Source: Lachnospiraceae bacterium UBA4631 (GTDB lineage: Bacteria > Bacillota > Clostridia > Lachnospirales > Lachnospiraceae). Taken from it: a stretch of DNA of 31,380 nucleotides. The position numbers were made by a program, and so were the translations under genes. The DNA lies in NCBI GenBank assembly GCA_002406015.1, contig DHMX01000016.1, positions 1 through 31,380 of the forward strand. Reading direction: 5' to 3'. The stretch's first letter is position 1. Each line of letters opens with the position of its first letter. The notes under the pieces are model-generated. The model was not told the DNA's origin. It made no database searches and saw nothing but the letters and a program-made list of their open reading frames with translations. Below are positions 12,976 to 22,225 of the stretch, piece by piece.

Positions 12976-15900
12976 ATGATACAGATTATCGAAGGACCGA
13001 GCGGGTCGGGAAAAAGTCATTTTGTATATGAAGAATTGATACATGCATCTATGGAAACTCCGGAGCAGAAATTCTTTTTGATAGTACCGGAACAATTTAC
13101 CATGCAGGCACAGAGGGATATTGTAACCCTGCATCCGAGACATGGAACCATGAATATAGATATTGTAAGCTTTAACCGGCTGGCATACCGGGTATTCGAG
13201 GAATTAAATGTGCAGCGGGATTATGTATTGGAGGACTTTGGAAAAAGTATGCTGCTTCAGAAGATTTTGATGCAGTATAGAAATGAACTTCCGATTTTTG
13301 GCGTGTCTTATAACAAAATGGGATTCTTAGATGAATTAAAGTCCTTGTTAACGGAGCTGTTTCAGTATCGGATTGGACGGGAGGATATTCAGGAATTATA
13401 TAATACCGAGGAGCTTCCGGTCATGTTAAGACAGAAGCTGCATGACTTACTTACCGTCTACGATGCCTTTCAAAAAGAGGTACAGGGGAATTATATTATT
13501 GCAGAGCATATTCTGGAAATATTGGCAGGCATCATTCCGCAATCGGAGTTACTGGCGGGAAGTGTTATTTATCTGGATGGCTTTACCGGCTTTACACCGA
13601 TTCAGTATGAGGTGTTGGAGGGGTTGATGCAGGTAAGTGCAGCCTTGAAGGTGACAGTGACGCTGGATGCGGCAAGTGCGAAGCAGGAGACCTGTAAGCC
13701 CCATGAATTGTTTTATCTAAGTAAGGATACGATTAAACGAATCTTATCCGGGGCAGAACGATTGGGAATCTATGCAGAAGAATATTTCATGGAGACAGAA
13801 GGAATACGATATGTTGACGAAGAAATGAAGCATCTGGAACGGAATCTGTTTCGCTATCCGTATCAGGTGTGGAAGCAGGAGGTAAAGGGGATTCATATTC
13901 AGGCAATGCGGAATCCGAGACAGGAGCTTCATGAGGTTGCCAGACAGATTCATGAGCTGGTACGGAAGCAGGGGTATCGTTATCAGGATATTGCAGTCAT
14001 CCATGGGGATTTGGAATCTATAGATGCCATTACCGCAGAAATATTCCCAAAGCTTGATATTCCCTATTTTATAGACGCAAATCATAATATTTACATGAAT
14101 CCTTGTCTGGAATGTATCCGGGCGGTTCTGGAAATCGCAGAAAGAAATTATTCATACGAAAGTGTATTTCGCTTCTTAAAGACAGGTGTAACAGGCTTAG
14201 AGACCGAGGCACTGGAATTATTGGAAAACTATGTGCTTCAAAGAGGGATTCGCGGGTATGCATGGTGGAAAAAGGTATTTGACGTATCAGAGGAGGAGCT
14301 GGCAGGCTTAGATACAAAACAATATACCATATTAGAAACCGGGCGGCAGGTTTTGCAGATATTGGAGAATGTGATTTCGCAATTACAAAAGGCGGAAACC
14401 GTATCCGAATATGTGGATGCAATGTGCGGATTTTTGAAGCAGCTTCAGATGCAGGAGCAGTTAGAGCAGGCAGCAGATAACTTTGAAGAAACGGGAGATT
14501 ATGTGCAGGCAAAGGCATTTCGGCAAATTTATGAGCATCTGGATGAAATCTGGGAGAAAATGACCTCAATTCTGGGAACCGCACAGATGCAGCCGGAGGA
14601 ATTTCATCAGCTCTTGGAAAGCGGTCTGGATGAGATTGCATTAGGGGTAATTCCGCCAAGTCTGGATCAGGTAACGGTGGGAGATATTGAACGAACCCGC
14701 TTAAATCACATAAAGGTATTATTTGTAGTAGGAGTAAATGACGGAATTATTCCGCGGATGACGCGTGCAGGAGGAATCTTATCGGAAGCGGACCGAGGGC
14801 AATTGGAGCAACGGCTGGAGTTGGCACCGGATTCTCGGACAAGAGTGTTTACGGAGCAGTTTTATCTGTATCAGAATTTAACAAAGGCATCGGAACAATT
14901 GTATCTGACCTACCATGTGCAGGATTCCGATGGAAATGAGGTGTTGCCTGCCTATTTAATCGGAAGAATCCAGCGGTTATTTGAACAGCTTCCGGTACAG
15001 GAGCTTATGCGGATAGAACTGCAAATGGAGCAGATAGAAACTGCCGAAGACAGCATTGCATTGCTGGCAGAAGGCTTGCAGACCGACAGGAAGCTGACAA
15101 AGGAAGAACGCGAATTATGGAAAAGTCTGTATGATTATTACGAAGCAGAGCAGGAATCGGTTATAAATCAGGTAAAGCAGGGCTTATTTTATTATAATCA
15201 GGAAGCGGCGTTATCACCGGAGATTGCCGCAAGGCTGTATGGAACGATTTTAAATACCAGTATTTCCAGATTGGAAACCTATAGCCGCTGTCCGTATCAG
15301 TTCTTCTTAGAATATGGACTGAAATTAAAGAAGCGGGATACCAGAGAAATTACCTTAGGAGATATGGGAAATCTTCTGCATCATATCGTGGAACGTGTAT
15401 TTTCCAAGGTAGAACAACGAAATGCAGAAGATATATTGGTATCCGAGGATACAGAAAATTGCTGGACACAGATTTCGGACGAGGAGCTTACCGCTTTGGT
15501 AGAACAAGAGATTCATCAGGCGGTGGAGCAGGAACAGGACAGCATTTATAAGGATTCGTATACCAATCGGCAATTGTTAAGAAGAATACAGATGACGGCT
15601 GCTTATGCAGTGGTAGATTTGAAGAATCAGTTGTTGCAGGGAAAGATGATTCCATACCGGTTTGAGATGACATTTAACCGCAGCTATGCCGACCCAATTT
15701 GTCGGGATTTACATTCCGCAGATTTAGTATTAGAGGATGGAAGTCATATGAAGCTAAGCGGAGTTGTTGACCGTATGGATATTTGTCAGGACGAAGAGCA
15801 TGTCTATGTGAAGGTCTTGGATTATAAGAGCAGCGGAAAAGAAATCGATGTAACCAAGGTAAGTGTAGGACTGCAACTGCAATTGTTAATTTACACGAAT

Positions 15901-16437
15901 GTAGTATTGGAGGTATTGCAGCGGGAATTTCCAAATAAAAAGATTATACCTGCCGGGTCGTTGTATTACGGATTCCGGGTTCCGATGGTAGAAAAGACCG
16001 GTAAGAAGCTGACAGAAGCATTACAGCATAAGATACAACGTGAAACCGCCATGACAGGAGTTGTCAATAAAGAGGAGCCGAGTATTTCATATCTGGGAGA
16101 TATAGAAACCTTACCGGTTAAACAAAAGAAAACGGAGGAAGGAACCGAGATAGAAGAAAGCGACACCGTACTGACAGAGAGTAACTATCGGCAGTTACTC
16201 GAAGAAGTAACCCGGACAGCCGCCCAAATCGGTTCCGATATGAAACGTGGGGATATTCCGATTCAGCCGGTTCGGACCGGACGCAGTGTGCCATGTGATT
16301 ATTGTGCGTATCGGGAGGTCTGCAAGTTAGATTGTGTAGACGGAGGAAATCAGATTTATACCGTACAGCAATTGAAACATTCAAGGAAAGGAGAAAACAG
16401 GCATGAAATGGACAAAGGAACAGCAGAAGGTCATTGA
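12976..16437 (+). CDS. addB: ATP-dependent helicase/nuclease subunit B
   Basis: The second subunit of AddAB, the Gram-positive RecBCD equivalent that resects double-strand breaks. The product is 1153 aa. A Walker A motif, EGPSGSGKS, is at residues 6-14. The C-terminal RecB-type nuclease shows LDYKSSGKEID near residue 950. The four cysteines that hold the 4Fe-4S pin are present with the correct spacing: Cys772 (SRCPYQF), then Cys1107, Cys1110 and Cys1116 (CDYCAYREVC). AAAAGGAG before the ATG sets the start. The last 35 bases overlap the start of addA, suggesting translational coupling. Length is close to B. subtilis AddB. Confidence 0.96.
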   Translation: MIQIIEGPSGSGKSHFVYEELIHASMETPEQKFFLIVPEQFTMQAQRDIVTLHPRHGTMNIDIVSFNRLAYRVFEELNVQRDYVLEDFGKSMLLQKILMQYRNELPIFGVSYNKMGFLDELKSLLTELFQYRIGREDIQELYNTEELPVMLRQKLHDLLTVYDAFQKEVQGNYIIAEHILEILAGIIPQSELLAGSVIYLDGFTGFTPIQYEVLEGLMQVSAALKVTVTLDAASAKQETCKPHELFYLSKDTIKRILSGAERLGIYAEEYFMETEGIRYVDEEMKHLERNLFRYPYQVWKQEVKGIHIQAMRNPRQELHEVARQIHELVRKQGYRYQDIAVIHGDLESIDAITAEIFPKLDIPYFIDANHNIYMNPCLECIRAVLEIAERNYSYESVFRFLKTGVTGLETEALELLENYVLQRGIRGYAWWKKVFDVSEEELAGLDTKQYTILETGRQVLQILENVISQLQKAETVSEYVDAMCGFLKQLQMQEQLEQAADNFEETGDYVQAKAFRQIYEHLDEIWEKMTSILGTAQMQPEEFHQLLESGLDEIALGVIPPSLDQVTVGDIERTRLNHIKVLFVVGVNDGIIPRMTRAGGILSEADRGQLEQRLELAPDSRTRVFTEQFYLYQNLTKASEQLYLTYHVQDSDGNEVLPAYLIGRIQRLFEQLPVQELMRIELQMEQIETAEDSIALLAEGLQTDRKLTKEERELWKSLYDYYEAEQESVINQVKQGLFYYNQEAALSPEIAARLYGTILNTSISRLETYSRCPYQFFLEYGLKLKKRDTREITLGDMGNLLHHIVERVFSKVEQRNAEDILVSEDTENCWTQISDEELTALVEQEIHQAVEQEQDSIYKDSYTNRQLLRRIQMTAAYAVVDLKNQLLQGKMIPYRFEMTFNRSYADPICRDLHSADLVLEDGSHMKLSGVVDRMDICQDEEHVYVKVLDYKSSGKEIDVTKVSVGLQLQLLIYTNVVLEVLQREFPNKKIIPAGSLYYGFRVPMVEKTGKKLTEALQHKIQRETAMTGVVNKEEPSISYLGDIETLPVKQKKTEEGTEIEESDTVLTESNYRQLLEEVTRTAAQIGSDMKRGDIPIQPVRTGRSVPCDYCAYREVCKLDCVDGGNQIYTVQQLKHSRKGENRHEMDKGTAEGH

Positions 16438-19400
16438 TTATCGAAAGGGAACCTTATTGGTTTCTGCGGCAGCAGGCTCCGGAAAAACAGCCGTACTGGT
16501 ACAACGGATTCTGACATGGATTCTGGAAGAAGAAAAGAATATTGATGAGTTTCTGATTGTGACCTTTACGCGTGCGGCTGCCAGCCAGATGCGGACAAAG
16601 CTTCGAAGGGCATTAGAACAGCTACAGGAGCAGTATCCGGATAATCAGCATATTATACGGCAGTTATCCTTAATTCATCGGGCAAGCATTATGACAATTG
16701 ACAGCTTTTGTAAGCAGGTAGTCGATGACAATTTTCAAATACTGGGGATTGACCCTGCCATGCGGATTCTGGATGATACAGAGGGCGTGCTGTTACAAGA
16801 AGATGTGTTAAGCGTAATATTGGAAAAAGCATATGAGACACAGCCGGAAGCAATGCTTTTGCTGCATCAGTACATGAAGGATGTACGAAGTGATGATAAT
16901 ATCAGGCAGCTATTAAAGCAGTTGCGGCAGCAGGCAGAAAGTGTTCCGGATTCCAGAGCGTGGCTGGCGGCAGCCCGGAAGGATGCAGAAGCGTGTGGTG
17001 CGGAAGCAATAGAAAGCTGTCCATGGATGCAGTTATTGATTCAAGGTGTAAAGGACATCATGGAGGATGTGCGGCAGATACCGGAGAAGGTGCTGGAGGA
17101 ATATCGTTGTCTGCCGGCAGAATATCAGCCCAAAGCCTACGACAAATACAGTATCTATTTTCAAGAAGAATGTCAGATGATACAGGCGGTCATGCAGGCA
17201 GCCACCTATTCGGAATTACAGCAGGCATTTGATAAATCCGGACGGATATACAAGCGGTTTATATGGAAAAATGCAGGGATTCCCGAAGAACATTATGTAA
17301 CGGAGCTGTGGCAGAAGTACAGTGCCTGTAAGAAAGAGGCAGCAGGGTATGTGCAGGCAACGCTTGCAGAAATAGAGGAGCAGCAAAGCGGTGTTGCTCC
17401 GGTATTGCTTACGATTCTTTCGTTGACGGAACAATTCATGGATGCGTATTTATCGGAAAAGCAGAAAAAGAATTGTATGGATTTCGGGGATGTAGAGCAT
17501 TATGCCCTTCAGGTATTAACCAGACGGGAAGATAAGAAGCTGGTTTCCTCCGAGGTCGCAAAGCAGATGCAGGGAATGTTTACCGAGATTTTAATTGATG
17601 AATATCAAGATTCCAATGATTTGCAGGAAGCAATTCTTACAAGCATAGCCAGACAAACAGACGGAGAATATGCGAATCTGTTTATGGTGGGAGATATGAA
17701 GCAGAGTATTTATAAGTTCCGTATGGCAAGACCGCAGTTATTTCAGAAGAAATATCAGGAATTTTCCGGCAATCTGGAAGAAACCGGAATCAGCAAGAAA
17801 ATAGAATTGATGCAGAATTTCCGAAGCAGAAAAGAAGTATTGGAATCGGTTAATTTTTTATTCTACCAGTTGATGACGGTATCAATGGGCGGTGTAGACT
17901 ATAATCAACAGACCGCCTTAGTGCCGGGAAGAGAATTTGCAGAGCAAAGCCCGTTGCCGGATTACAGAACCGAGATATACGTTCTGGATGCCTTATCAGA
18001 ACAGCTTGAAGAGGCGGATGAAGAAATTTCAGAGGAAACACAGACAGAAATAAAAGAAGAAATAAGTGAAGAACAAGGTGATGAACCGGATATGGATGTC
18101 ATGGAACAGGAGGCAAGATTTGCGGCAGCTAAAATACGAAGACTGTGTGATGCAAAGCAGCCGCTTCCTATCTGGGATGACGGAATCGGAGCCTATCGTG
18201 CCTGCACCTATCGGGATATTGTGATTTTACTAAGAACCGTAAAGGGATGGTCGGAAACATTCCGCCAGATATTGATGGAAGAGGGAATACCGGCCTATGC
18301 CGAGAGCAGTAAGGGGTATTTTGATTCTGTGGAAGTGAAAAATCTGTTATGTGCCTTGGCAGTCATAGATAATGCAAGAGATGATATAGCACTTGCCGGA
18401 ACACTCAGAAGTCCGCTTGCCGGAATTACCAGTGAGGAGCTTGCTTATTTGCGGGCAGCTTACCGGGAAGGAAATTTGTGGGAAATCATACAAAGATATG
18501 TAAATGAATGGGAACAGCCGGAGCAGTCACAGCTATATCATAAGCTAAAGCAGTTTCTGGAATGTCTGGAAGGCTGGAAGGAATATAAGACCTACAGCAG
18601 CATCCGGGAATTGATTTGGAGGATTCTGGATGAGACCGGATACTATCAATATGTAGCGGCAATGCCAAGAGGCAGACACCGTCAGGAAAATATATTAAAA
18701 TTAATGGAAAAGGCAAGCCTGTATGAAGCAACCAGTTATCATGGATTGTTTGATTTCCTGCGTTACATTGAACGCATGAAGGTATCCGAGCAGGATTTCG
18801 GAGAAGCGGTTGTTATGGGCGAAAATGATAATCTGGTTCGCATTATGACGATTCATAAGAGCAAGGGATTGGAGTTTCCGGTAGTATTATTGTGCGGCTG
18901 CGGAAAGCAGTTTAACCAAAAGGATGCGGAGAATCCTGTATTAATTGATGCAGATGGTTATCTGGGAATCAATTATAAGCATGTGGAGGAGCATTATTAC
19001 GAAAAGACAGTTAAACGGAATTGTCTGGCAAAGCACATGAAGGAGGAAAATATCGCAGAGGAGCTTCGGATTCTTTACGTTGCCATGACGAGATCCAAGG
19101 AAAAGCTGATTATGATTGGCTCGGTAGATGCAAGAACGGCTAAAAGTAACAAGGAATATCATTTGTTGCGGAAGCGGTATCAGGATAAGGCGGCAGACCT
19201 GCAAGAGGCTTCTACGCAGGTATATAAGCCGCTTGGAAAGCAAAGGGTAGCAAAATGCAATTCCTATCTGGCATGGCTGATAGTTACGCTTTTGCAGATA
19301 CAAAATCAAGGTACGGAAACGGATAGCCTGCGGTATCAGATTGTAGAACGTTCCGAGATGGATTGGCAGACCTTTGAGTCATGGAACCGCTTGCAGGAGC

Positions 19401-20185
19401 GAAGTGATTTATGGGAAGCAAGAATGCAGGAATCCGGAAATGCAGAGTTTTATGAAGCAATACGCACCCGGTTTGCATGGCAATATGCACATCCGATGGC
19501 AGTTGCGGCAAAGGGCAAGCTGTCGGTATCAGAAATTAAGAAAATGAGCCAGCAGGAGGAGCTGGAAGCCGTAGACACACTTCCGGAGCTTACAGAAAAG
19601 AAAAAAATGCCAAAGCATAATACAGTCAGTGCAGGGGCAGAATATGGTACTTTGATGCATCTGGCAATGGAAAAGCTGTCATTTCAAAAGGGAGAATCCC
19701 TGCAACAGGTAGAGCAGGGAATACAGGAATTGGTGCAGCAGAAGGTTCTGACACCGGAGCAGGGCAAGCGAATATCGGCAAGCCGCATCTATCATATGAT
19801 GCATTCCGGTCTGGGACAACGGATGGTACAGGCACAACAGAGAAATAGTCTGTACCGGGAGCAGCAGTTTGTAATTGGGCTTCCGATGCATCAGGTATAT
19901 AAGACAGGAAACGAAACAGACTTGGAACTGGTACAGGGTGTAATTGATGCTTATTTTGAAGAGGATGGAGAACTGGTATTACTGGACTATAAGACCGATA
20001 CGGTATCCGAGGAGCAGGGGGCAGAAGAATTAGTAAAGCGGTATCATGCACAGCTTGAATATTATAAGCAGACCTTAGAGCAGTTGACCGGTAAATGTGT
20101 GAAAGAAACCTATATTTATTCCTTTTATCTGAATCAGGTCATTCCGATGCCCTTTGACTTGACGGAGAGGAAAAAGCCCTTATAA
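16403..20185 (+). CDS. addA: ATP-dependent helicase/nuclease subunit A
   Basis: A 1260-aa UvrD/Rep-type 3'-5' helicase fused to a RecB-family nuclease; with AddB it resects DNA ends and loads RecA after Chi recognition. Walker A SAAAGSGKT is at residues 21-29 (Lys28). Further helicase motifs include FTRAAASQMR, LIDEYQDSN, MVGDMKQSIYKFR and the motif VI region LRILYVAMTRSKEK. The C-terminal nuclease centre is GVIDAYFEEDGELVLLDYKTD. AAAGGAG lies upstream of the ATG, inside the addB reading frame. An acidic Glu-rich insert near residues 535-565 is probably a flexible loop. A promoter for the next gene appears to be embedded in its last codons. Confidence 0.97.
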   Translation: MKWTKEQQKVIDYRKGTLLVSAAAGSGKTAVLVQRILTWILEEEKNIDEFLIVTFTRAAASQMRTKLRRALEQLQEQYPDNQHIIRQLSLIHRASIMTIDSFCKQVVDDNFQILGIDPAMRILDDTEGVLLQEDVLSVILEKAYETQPEAMLLLHQYMKDVRSDDNIRQLLKQLRQQAESVPDSRAWLAAARKDAEACGAEAIESCPWMQLLIQGVKDIMEDVRQIPEKVLEEYRCLPAEYQPKAYDKYSIYFQEECQMIQAVMQAATYSELQQAFDKSGRIYKRFIWKNAGIPEEHYVTELWQKYSACKKEAAGYVQATLAEIEEQQSGVAPVLLTILSLTEQFMDAYLSEKQKKNCMDFGDVEHYALQVLTRREDKKLVSSEVAKQMQGMFTEILIDEYQDSNDLQEAILTSIARQTDGEYANLFMVGDMKQSIYKFRMARPQLFQKKYQEFSGNLEETGISKKIELMQNFRSRKEVLESVNFLFYQLMTVSMGGVDYNQQTALVPGREFAEQSPLPDYRTEIYVLDALSEQLEEADEEISEETQTEIKEEISEEQGDEPDMDVMEQEARFAAAKIRRLCDAKQPLPIWDDGIGAYRACTYRDIVILLRTVKGWSETFRQILMEEGIPAYAESSKGYFDSVEVKNLLCALAVIDNARDDIALAGTLRSPLAGITSEELAYLRAAYREGNLWEIIQRYVNEWEQPEQSQLYHKLKQFLECLEGWKEYKTYSSIRELIWRILDETGYYQYVAAMPRGRHRQENILKLMEKASLYEATSYHGLFDFLRYIERMKVSEQDFGEAVVMGENDNLVRIMTIHKSKGLEFPVVLLCGCGKQFNQKDAENPVLIDADGYLGINYKHVEEHYYEKTVKRNCLAKHMKEENIAEELRILYVAMTRSKEKLIMIGSVDARTAKSNKEYHLLRKRYQDKAADLQEASTQVYKPLGKQRVAKCNSYLAWLIVTLLQIQNQGTETDSLRYQIVERSEMDWQTFESWNRLQERSDLWEARMQESGNAEFYEAIRTRFAWQYAHPMAVAAKGKLSVSEIKKMSQQEELEAVDTLPELTEKKKMPKHNTVSAGAEYGTLMHLAMEKLSFQKGESLQQVEQGIQELVQQKVLTPEQGKRISASRIYHMMHSGLGQRMVQAQQRNSLYREQQFVIGLPMHQVYKTGNETDLELVQGVIDAYFEEDGELVLLDYKTDTVSEEQGAEELVKRYHAQLEYYKQTLEQLTGKCVKETYIYSFYLNQVIPMPFDLTERKKPL

Positions 20186-20186
20186 T
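20159..20186 (+). promoter_or_regulatory. Promoter for queF inside the 3' end of addA
   Basis: TTGACG (20159-20164) and a consensus TATAAT (20181-20186) are 16 bases apart. The -10 box spans the addA stop codon region. It would allow queF and folC to be expressed independently of the long addBA message. Confidence 0.55.
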
Positions 20187-20226
20187 ATAGTAACAGAGAT
20201 ATGGCAGATGAAAGGGGATTAGCGTT

Positions 20227-20721
20227 ATGAGCAGAGAACAGCAGGAAATGGGAAATGTTTCATTACTTGGTAATCAGGGAACAAAATATCCGGACGATTA
20301 TGCACCTGAGATATTGGAAACCTTTATAAACAAGCATCCGAACCGGGATTATTTTGTAAAGTTTAACTGCCCGGAATTTACCAGCTTATGTCCGATTACC
20401 GGACAGCCGGATTTTGCAACCATTACTATTTCGTATGTACCGGATGTGAAAATGGTAGAAAGCAAGTCCTTGAAATTATATTTGTTTAGCTTCCGCAATC
20501 ATGGAGATTTCCATGAGGATTGCGTCAATATTATTATGGAAGATTTGATTCGGTTAATGGACCCGAAATATATTGAGGTATGGGGAAAATTTACGCCAAG
20601 GGGCGGAATTTCGATTGACCCATACTGTAATTACGGAAAAGCCGGAACCAATTGGGAAGCTGTGGCACAGAAGCGTCTGGAACAGCATGATTTATATCCG
20701 GAGAAAGTAGATAACCGTTAA
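20227..20721 (+). CDS. queF: NADPH-dependent 7-cyano-7-deazaguanine reductase
   Basis: Reduces preQ0 to preQ1 in queuosine biosynthesis, using NADPH. The 164-aa unimodular (YkvM) type is seen. The nucleophile Cys55 is in FTSLCPITGQPDF, and the QueF signature VESKSLKLYLFSFRNHG follows, with the FHEDCVN segment. AAAGGGG lies upstream of the ATG. The other preQ0 genes (queC, queD, queE) are not adjacent and I see no preQ1 riboswitch in the short leader, so this is an isolated pathway step with its own promoter. The stop codon is one base before the folC start. Confidence 0.95.
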   Translation: MSREQQEMGNVSLLGNQGTKYPDDYAPEILETFINKHPNRDYFVKFNCPEFTSLCPITGQPDFATITISYVPDVKMVESKSLKLYLFSFRNHGDFHEDCVNIIMEDLIRLMDPKYIEVWGKFTPRGGISIDPYCNYGKAGTNWEAVAQKRLEQHDLYPEKVDNR

Positions 20722-20722
20722 G

Positions 20723-22060
20723 ATGAAAGATTTGAATGAAGCATATCCGGAAGCGGTTGATTATCTGTTAGCCATTCCGAAGTTTGCAAATAAGACAACC
20801 CATGATAATTTACGGGGATTTTTGCGGCTGTTGGGAAATCCGCAGGAGGCAATCCCTGCAATACATATAGCCGGAACCAACGGAAAGGGTTCTGTCTGTG
20901 CATATATGGCTGCTATGCTGCAGCAGGCAGGAAAGCGGGTAGGAATGTTTACCTCTCCGCATCTGATACGGATAAATGAGCGGTTTCAGATAAACGGAAA
21001 AGAGATACGGGATGAAGAATTTCTGGAGGTATTCCGACAGGTCAGAGAAGCGGTAGAAATAGGAATGTCACAAGGACTGTTGCATCCGAATTTCTTTGAA
21101 TATCTGTTTTTGATGGCAGCCGTCTGGTATCGGAAGCAGCAGCCGGATTATGTAATCTATGAAACCGGGCTGGGTGGAAGACTGGACGCTACCAATGTAT
21201 TGAAGCCGAGAATAACCGTAATTACGTCAATCGGTATGGACCATATGCAGTATTTAGGAGATACCATTGAACAGATAGCGGGAGAAAAGGCGGGAATTAT
21301 CAAGCCTGAAACAACGTGCGTATATTTGAAACAGAAGGATGCAAGTGCCGCTGTAATAGAAAAAATTGGAGAGGCAAAGAGAAGCCCTTTGATTCCTGTC
21401 GAAAGAGAAGCTATTACGATAGACGAAATAGGAGCAGAAACAATTGATTTTTCATACACAACTCGGTATGATAATACAAGCGGAGCTTATAGTAGACCTA
21501 CATATCGGATTATGAAAACCGCATTGTATCAGACAGAAAATGCGGCATTGGCAATCGAAGCGGTCAGAAGCCTGCTTGGAAAAGACATAACGGAGGCGGT
21601 CCTGCAGAGAGGAATACTCCGGATGCGTTGGAAGGGCAGAATGGAGAAGCTGGAGCCGCGGATTTACGTGGATGGAGCACATAATGAGCCGGCAATTCAG
21701 GCATTTTGTGATACGGTGTCTAAGCTGTATCCAAACGAAAAAAATGTATTATTATTTGCAGTTGCCAGTGATAAGAGATATAATGAGATGATACACATTT
21801 TGTGTCAGGCAGACGTTACCTTTGAGAAAATAATTGTAACCACGATTGCGGGAAACAGGGCAACACCTGTTTATCAGGTAGCAGAGCTGTTTCGGGAGTA
21901 TGCAAAGCCGACCTCACAAATAGTGGAAGAGCCGGATGACAGACAGGCTTTTAAGCTGGCACGTACCTATGCGGCAGAGGGATGTCAGGTATTTTGTGTA
22001 GGGTCTTTATATTTGGTAGGAAGTCTGGAATCACAGGAAGGAGAAAACCAGCATGATTAA
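20723..22060 (+). CDS. folC: Bifunctional folylpolyglutamate synthase / dihydrofolate synthase
   Basis: A Mur-ligase-family enzyme that adds glutamate to dihydropteroate and to folates. The ATP loop AGTNGKGSVCAY is at about residues 50-61. The family motifs TSPHLIRINERF, ETGLGGRLDATN and DGAHNEPAI follow. It is 445 aa, normal length. It begins one base after queF, with no strong ribosome-binding site of its own, so its translation is probably coupled to queF. The 3' end overlaps an apparently real 51-aa ORF by eight bases, and the ribosome-binding site of that ORF lies inside folC. Confidence 0.95.
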   Translation: MKDLNEAYPEAVDYLLAIPKFANKTTHDNLRGFLRLLGNPQEAIPAIHIAGTNGKGSVCAYMAAMLQQAGKRVGMFTSPHLIRINERFQINGKEIRDEEFLEVFRQVREAVEIGMSQGLLHPNFFEYLFLMAAVWYRKQQPDYVIYETGLGGRLDATNVLKPRITVITSIGMDHMQYLGDTIEQIAGEKAGIIKPETTCVYLKQKDASAAVIEKIGEAKRSPLIPVEREAITIDEIGAETIDFSYTTRYDNTSGAYSRPTYRIMKTALYQTENAALAIEAVRSLLGKDITEAVLQRGILRMRWKGRMEKLEPRIYVDGAHNEPAIQAFCDTVSKLYPNEKNVLLFAVASDKRYNEMIHILCQADVTFEKIIVTTIAGNRATPVYQVAELFREYAKPTSQIVEEPDDRQAFKLARTYAAEGCQVFCVGSLYLVGSLESQEGENQHD

Positions 22061-22208
22061 TTTTGACGAAGAGATTAAGAAGTTTCAGCCGGCAGCAGAA
22101 ATGAGCCAGTTGGAAGATAATATATATAAAAATGATTTTAGTGATGTTGCAGATGTATTGATAGAGGTAATGAAGCAGGCACAACAGCCGCCACAGAATA
22201 ATGAATAG
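22053..22208 (+). CDS. Small hypothetical protein, 51 aa, overlapping folC
   Basis: The ATG at 22053 overlaps the folC stop codon region, with an excellent AGGAAGGAG just upstream. The product is 51 aa, acidic in its first two thirds (MINFDEEIKKFQP, LEDNIYKNDFSD) with a predicted amphipathic helix (VADVLIEVMKQAQ) and a Pro/Gln/Asn-rich tail. It has no membrane helix and no cysteine. It lies 17 bases before the zinc-ribbon/TPR protein gene, in the same run. It may be a small cytoplasmic partner of a neighbour, but I do not recognise it and give no function. It is too short for most automatic gene callers. Confidence 0.65.
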   Translation: MINFDEEIKKFQPAAEMSQLEDNIYKNDFSDVADVLIEVMKQAQQPPQNNE

Positions 22209-22225
22209 AATAGGTGTGAAGGATT

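Noticed and set aside
14069..14659. A 196-aa minus-strand ORF inside addB
   Set aside because: Low-complexity Pro/Ser/Ile composition and complete overlap with a clear addB reading frame.
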